Source of the DNA: Actinomycetales bacterium
Lineage (GTDB): Bacteria > Actinomycetota > Actinomycetes > Actinomycetales > Actinomycetaceae
Direction of reading: 5' to 3'
DNA length: 64,000 nt
Assembly: GCA_017882885.1 (NCBI GenBank)
Contig: JADGOQ010000061.1
Span: 1-64,000, forward strand
Below, one piece after another: positions 60,814 to 64,000 of the stretch (the stretch's first letter is position 1; each line of letters begins with the position of its first letter). Below the pieces are notes generated by a model that saw only the letters and a program-made list of their open reading frames with translations, ran no database searches and was not told where the DNA came from. The position numbers and the translations under genes are program-made.

Positions 60814-61002
60814 ATGAACCCCTTCAACGCCCTGCTGGCGAGCCTGCTTGTGTGGCTCCGGGACGACGAGCGTGGCGACGTGCCCGGCTGGGTGTTGGTC
60901 ACCCTGATGACGGCCGGGCTGGTCGTCGCGATCTGGGCGATCGCGGGCGACGCACTCATCACCGTCTTCAACACGGCGATCGAGCGGGTGCTGAGCGCCT
61001 GA
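60814..61002 (+). CDS. Flp/DUF4244-like small pilin candidate
   Basis: A 62-residue single-helix protein in the position of the Flp pilin gene. It starts with a short hydrophilic region (ending DDERGDVPG), followed by a membrane helix (about residues 26-46: VLVTLMTAGLVVAIWAIAG) and a short tail. AAAGGA is 6 nt before ATG 60814. Flp pilins are normally cut after a glycine followed by a segment with a glutamate at position 5; here the residues after the glycines contain no E or Y, so processing by the usual prepilin peptidase is doubtful. The family call rests on gene order and size. Its stop overlaps the putative CTG start of the next gene. Confidence 0.7.
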   Translation: MNPFNALLASLLVWLRDDERGDVPGWVLVTLMTAGLVVAIWAIAGDALITVFNTAIERVLSA

Positions 61003-61376
61003 ACGACGAGCGCGGGTCCGCCGTCGTCGACTTCGTCCTCGTCGGCACCCTCGTCATCCTCATCTTCTCCGCGCTCCTCCAGCTCGCGCTGGCTCTCCAC
61101 GTGCGCAACATCCTCATCGACTCCGCGGCCGAGGGAGCCCGTGTCGGCGCACTGGCCGGCTCCAGCGACCAGGCGGGCGCCGAGCGGGCGAGCTACCTCA
61201 TCGGCCTCGCTCTGTCGGAGCGCTACGCGCAGGGTGTGACCACCACGCGGCTGGACGTCGACGGCGTCGAGGTCCTGCAGGTGGACGTGGCCGCGCCACT
61301 GCCGCTCGTCGGGTTGCTCGGGCCGCATCGGCAGCTCGAGGTCAGCGGGCGGGCCGTCGTCGAGGCCGACCTGTGA
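60999..61376 (+). CDS. TadE-like pseudopilin, apparent CTG start
   Basis: About 125 residues in a TadE-like arrangement: a short N-terminus NDERGSAVVDF, then one membrane helix (about residues 13-34), then an extracytoplasmic part (VGALAGSSDQAGAERAS and on to VVEADL). TadE proteins normally begin with just such a short leader before the helix. In this frame there is no ATG, GTG or TTG between 60852 and 61101; the first would read through unrelated sequence of the pilin gene, the second would remove the helix. CTG 60999 overlaps the pilin stop as CTGA, mirroring the ATGA/GTGA couplings throughout this operon. The CTG start is my inference. The Glu expected at position 5 after the Gly is Asp (VVDF). 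Confidence 0.7.
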   Translation: MNDERGSAVVDFVLVGTLVILIFSALLQLALALHVRNILIDSAAEGARVGALAGSSDQAGAERASYLIGLALSERYAQGVTTTRLDVDGVEVLQVDVAAPLPLVGLLGPHRQLEVSGRAVVEADL

Positions 61377-61861
61377 GGCGTCGCCTCGCCCGCCTCCGTG
61401 GGACCGCGCGGACGGTCGCGCGTCGGCTGCGGGACGAGGAGGACGGCAACGCGATCGTCGAGTTCATCGGCGTCTCATTCGTGTTGCTGATCCCGCTCGT
61501 CTACCTGATCCTCACGTTCTTCCTGATCCAGGGCGCCGCCTTCGCCGCCGAGGGCGCCGCGCGGGAGGCGGGCCGCATCCTGGCGACCGGCGCGGGCCGC
61601 GACTCTGCGTTCGACGCCGCCACCCTGGCCACGCGGATGGCCTTCGAGGACTTCGGTCTCGACACCGAGGCCCCGCCCGACCTCGCGGTCGACTGCGAGG
61701 CCGATCCCTGCCTGACCCCCGGGTCGCGCATCCACGTCACCGTGTCCACCGAGGTCACCCTCCCGCTCATCTCCACCGGCGTGGCACGCACGGTGGGGGC
61801 GGTGGTCCCGATCCAGGGCAGCGCCGTCGTGGTGGTGGACCGGTTCCGGGAGGCCGGGTGA
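61373..61861 (+). CDS. TadE/TadF-like pseudopilin
   Basis: A 162-residue protein with a basic N-terminus (MRRRLARLRG, RRLRDEEDG), the pilin-like segment GNAIVEFIGVSF (with the conserved glutamate), and one membrane helix (about 30-52), followed by an extracytoplasmic domain containing a CEADPC pair of cysteines near residue 108 that may form a disulfide. GTG 61373 overlaps the previous stop by 4 nt. In Tad systems TadE and TadF-type pseudopilins may initiate or tip the pilus. Confidence 0.8.
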   Translation: MRRRLARLRGTARTVARRLRDEEDGNAIVEFIGVSFVLLIPLVYLILTFFLIQGAAFAAEGAAREAGRILATGAGRDSAFDAATLATRMAFEDFGLDTEAPPDLAVDCEADPCLTPGSRIHVTVSTEVTLPLISTGVARTVGAVVPIQGSAVVVVDRFREAG

Positions 61862-62313
61862 ACCGCCTCCGCGTGCGCGCCGGGGACCCCGAATCCGGCC
61901 AGATCATGATCCTCACCCTTGGGCTGGCCATGGTGGTGCTGGGGCTCATCTTCGTGGTGGTCTCCGTGACCTCGGTGCAGATCGAGCGGAAGCAGTTGCT
62001 CGCGCTGGCGGACGCGGCCGCGCTGGACGCCGCCGGCCAGATCGATGAGGCTGCCTATTTCACCCGAGGCGACGGCGAGGTGCGGCTGACCGACGCGACC
62101 GTCCGTTCCGCCGTCGAGGGCTACCTGACGGAGAACGCCGCGGCACTGGGGCTCGAGCGCGCCCGCGCCGCCTCGCCGACCGGCTCACCGGACGGCCGCA
62201 GCGCCCAGGTCACCCTCACCACCGTCGCGGAGATCCCGCTCGTCCCGTGGTTCATGGAGTCCATGGGTGGGGGCATCCGGCTGCAGGTCAGCACCCTCGC
62301 GCGGGCAGGCTGA
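61858..62313 (+). CDS. TadG-like Tad pilus assembly protein
   Basis: A 151-residue protein with an N-terminal membrane helix (about residues 15-40, GQIMILTLGLAMVVLGLIF) immediately after ESG, then the segment ERKQLLALADAAALDAAGQID typical of TadG-like proteins (the Rv3654c type in Mtb), and a soluble C-terminal domain. It is short compared with the 400-600 residue TadG of proteobacteria; the actinobacterial version lacks the VWA domain. GTG 61858 overlaps the previous stop. It closes the tad operon. Confidence 0.8.
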   Translation: MNRLRVRAGDPESGQIMILTLGLAMVVLGLIFVVVSVTSVQIERKQLLALADAAALDAAGQIDEAAYFTRGDGEVRLTDATVRSAVEGYLTENAAALGLERARAASPTGSPDGRSAQVTLTTVAEIPLVPWFMESMGGGIRLQVSTLARAG

Positions 62314-62362
62314 CCGGCGAGCTTGGGCGTGGGGTTCGTCCTCGCCACGTGGGGGCGACTCC

Positions 62363-62382
62363 GCCGCCGCGGTGACGGCGGC
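62363..62382. terminator. Hairpin between convergent tad operon and CNNM gene
   Basis: A 7-bp stem GCCGCCG/CGGCGGC with a 6-nt loop, in the 73-bp gap between convergent stops. No T-run. Confidence 0.4.
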
Positions 62383-62386
62383 CGGC

Positions 62387-63751
62387 CTATGTCGTGCGGG
62401 AGGTCCCGTCCACCCCGCCCGGCCGACCCCCGCCGTCGGCCACCGACCCCGCGGCGGCGTCCACCCGCTGGACACGCGTGACCCGCACCCGCCCGATGCG
62501 GCGGTGCTCCACGTCCACCACCGCGAGCACGTGGCCGCTGACCTCCACGTGGTCGCCTGGGCGGGCAACCCGCCCGAGCTGCGCCATCACGAACCCGCCG
62601 ACGGTCTGGTAGCTGCCGTTGTCGGGGAGTGTGATCCCGGTGAGCTGGGCGAACTCCTGGAGGATCAGGCCGCCGTCGACCTCGTACACGCCGCCTTCGC
62701 GGTCCGCGGAGTTCTCGGGCTGGCGTGAGTTGTCGTACTCGTCGTAGATCTCGCCCACCACCTCCTGGAGGAGGTCCTCGAGCGTCACGATACCGTCGGT
62801 GCCGCCGTACTCGTCCACCACGATGGCGATCTGTTGACCCTCCCGGCGCATCTGGGCGAGCGCGCGCAGCACCTGCACCGTGCCCGGGAACATCAGGATC
62901 GGCCGGGCCACCTCGCCCACGGTGGTGGTGTCGCGGTCGGGGGTGCGGAAGAGGTCGCGGAGGTGGACGAACCCGACGATGTCGTCTGAGTCCTCGAGGT
63001 AGACGGGGTAGCGGCTGTTGGGGAGTTCGTGGATGGAGGTCAGCGCCGCCGTGATCGAGTTGTCCGCCGCCATGAAGTTGACCTCGGGCCGGGGGCGCAT
63101 GACCTCGACCACGGTGCGCTCGGCCGCGTCGAACACGTCCTGGAGGATGCGGCGGTGTCCCTCGGCGATGCCTTCGCTGGAGGAGACCATCGTGCGGATC
63201 TCCTCCACCGACACCGCCTCGGTATACGCGTGCGGGTCGCCCCCGAGGAGCCGGACGACGGCGTTCGTGGACTTGGACAGCAGCCAGATCACCGGGCGCA
63301 TGAGGCGGGCGAAGGCGTTGAGCGGCGGCGCGACCACCCGCGTCATCCCGACGGCGTTCTGCATGGCGAGCCGCTTGGGCGCGAGCTCGCCGAGCACGAG
63401 CGAGAGGTAGGCGATCACGAGGGTCATCAGGACGAGCGAGGCCGTGCCCGCCAGCCCCGCGGACAGCCCCAGCGACCGGAGCCACGGGACGAGGTCCGGC
63501 GCGATCGTGGAGGCGCCATACGCGGAGGAGAAGAATCCCGCGACCGTCACGCCGATCTGCACCGCCGCGAGGAAGCGGTTCGGGTTGCGCACCAGCTCGG
63601 CGATTCGCTGCCCGCGCGGTCCGGACGTCTCGAACTGCTTGATCTGGCTTTCGCGCAGGTTGACGATCGCCATCTCGGTGCCGGCGAAGACCCCACCGAT
63701 GATCACGAAGAGCACCACCAGCAGGAAGTTGGCCAGTGTGGTCAGGTCCAT
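62387..63751 (-). CDS. CNNM/CorC (hemolysin C)-family transporter or regulator
   Basis: A 454-residue membrane protein: a DUF21 (CNNM) membrane domain (residues 1 to about 195, with GGVFAGTEMAIVNLRESQIKQ near 19 and VLGELAPKRLAMQNA near 118), a CBS pair (about 215-335, VMRPRPEVNFM and IVVDEYGGTDGIVTLEDLL), and a C-terminal CorC_HlyC domain (about 355-435, YEVDGGLILQEF). Members transport or regulate magnesium or other divalent cations; 'hemolysin' is a historic name. ATG 63751 is 6 nt from a TAGCCT box, suggesting leaderless translation. Confidence 0.87.
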   Translation of the reverse strand: MDLTTLANFLLVVLFVIIGGVFAGTEMAIVNLRESQIKQFETSGPRGQRIAELVRNPNRFLAAVQIGVTVAGFFSSAYGASTIAPDLVPWLRSLGLSAGLAGTASLVLMTLVIAYLSLVLGELAPKRLAMQNAVGMTRVVAPPLNAFARLMRPVIWLLSKSTNAVVRLLGGDPHAYTEAVSVEEIRTMVSSSEGIAEGHRRILQDVFDAAERTVVEVMRPRPEVNFMAADNSITAALTSIHELPNSRYPVYLEDSDDIVGFVHLRDLFRTPDRDTTTVGEVARPILMFPGTVQVLRALAQMRREGQQIAIVVDEYGGTDGIVTLEDLLQEVVGEIYDEYDNSRQPENSADREGGVYEVDGGLILQEFAQLTGITLPDNGSYQTVGGFVMAQLGRVARPGDHVEVSGHVLAVVDVEHRRIGRVRVTRVQRVDAAAGSVADGGGRPGGVDGTSRTT

Positions 63752-63757
63752 GAGGAG

Positions 63758-63763
63758 AGGCTA
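63758..63763 (-). promoter_or_regulatory. -10 box TAGCCT for the CNNM gene
   Basis: TAGCCT on the minus strand 6 nt before the ATG at 63751. Confidence 0.4.
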
Positions 63764-63812
63764 TGCCATGCGGGGCGCCGGACGTCGTGGGGCCCCCCTC
63801 GGCCGGATCGCC

Positions 63813-63818
63813 TAGGCT
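63813..63818 (+). promoter_or_regulatory. -10 box TAGGCT for prfB
   Basis: TAGGCT 8 nt before the GTG of prfB; leaderless placement. Confidence 0.5.
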
Positions 63819-63826
63819 GGGGGCTT

Positions 63827-64000
63827 GTGGCCACTGATTTTCCCGTAGTACTCGAGCAGCTCCGCATGACCTTCGCCTCGATCCGCGCCGTCTCCGACCC
63901 GGAGGCGCTGGCCAAGCGGATCGATGAGCTGAGCGAGCAGGCGTCGGCACCCAACCTGTGGGACGACACCGACGCCGCGCAGGCGGTCACCTCCGAACTC
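63827..64000 (+). CDS. prfB: Peptide chain release factor 2 (5' end only)
   Basis: The first 58 codons of RF2, which recognises UGA and UAA stop codons; the gene runs off the window. The N-terminal domain is recognisable from MATDFPVVLEQLRMTFASI (GTG read as Met), the ALAKRIDELSEQA helix and NLWDDTDAAQAVTSEL, the WDD motif being typical for RF2. In many bacteria a programmed +1 shift at an early UGA controls RF2; within the visible codons up to 64000 there is no in-frame stop, and RF2 of actinobacteria usually lacks the shift. GTG 63827 lies 8 nt after a TAGGCT box. Confidence 0.88.
   Translation, partial: MATDFPVVLEQLRMTFASIRAVSDPEALAKRIDELSEQASAPNLWDDTDAAQAVTSEL

Noticed and set aside
60795-60998. 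GTG codons upstream in the TadE frame as starts.
   Set aside because: They would add up to 68 residues of non-conserved sequence translated out of frame through the pilin gene; TadE proteins start shortly before the helix.

Overview
The window is a roughly 70% G+C, gene-dense piece of an actinobacterial chromosome (Actinomycetota, probably an Actinomycetales/Micrococcales-type organism; the genus cannot be fixed from sequence alone). The evidence is G+C-rich third positions, actinobacterial families (DUF3017, DUF3107, DUF3117, LpdA, AdnAB, a SigE/anti-sigma/HtrA block), gene blocks whose order recalls Mycobacterium tuberculosis, and many promoters with a TAnnnT -10 box placed 6-8 nt before the start codon, which implies leaderless mRNAs. 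There is no phage, insertion sequence, CRISPR array, tRNA or rRNA. Genes abut or overlap by 4 nt throughout.

1-12.5 kb is central and one-carbon metabolism: the 3' end of purH, a double-length 'eukaryotic-like' phosphofructokinase, a ferredoxin-reductase-type flavoprotein, icd, purU, mdh, a GNAT gene, then glyA-folD-xth behind a recognisable ZTP riboswitch, followed by a YihY-type membrane protein.

12.5-17.4 kb holds a mannose-1-phosphate guanylyltransferase, an M20 amidohydrolase and a three-gene reactive-sulfur operon (rhodanese, MBL-rhodanese persulfide dioxygenase, TSUP exporter). Its promoter carries a perfect CsoR/CstR-like palindrome.

17.5-31.5 kb is a nucleoside uptake and salvage region: BMP-type binding lipoprotein, ABC ATPase, two permeases, cdd, deoA, a small acidic protein, a C39-like protein, deoC, and convergent to these a phosphopentomutase-like mutase and purine nucleoside phosphorylase, then lpdA and dapE. 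Imported nucleosides would be deaminated or phosphorolysed, the sugar isomerised and cleaved by DeoC, and the fragments passed to glycolysis.

31.5-46 kb contains a LOG-type hydrolase, DUF3117, leucyl aminopeptidase, O-methyltransferase, the sigE/anti-sigma/htrA envelope-stress operon, mrp-tatB, DUF1003, an MgtE-N/CBS protein, a general stress protein, aminopeptidase P, a NiaP-like transporter, a PHP phosphoesterase and a MarC gene broken by an in-frame TAG.

46-57.4 kb contains a DEAD-box helicase, a ferritin-like protein, a GerMN lipoprotein, DUF3107, the AdnA/AdnB double-strand-break helicase-nuclease and an APH-fold phosphotransferase. 57.4-62.3 kb starts with a repeat-bearing intergenic region and continues with a compact tad pilus operon (tadA-B-C, pilin-like, two tadE-like, tadG-like) in which the first tadE-like gene seems to start with CTG. 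The window ends with a CNNM/CorC-type protein and the 5' end of prfB.
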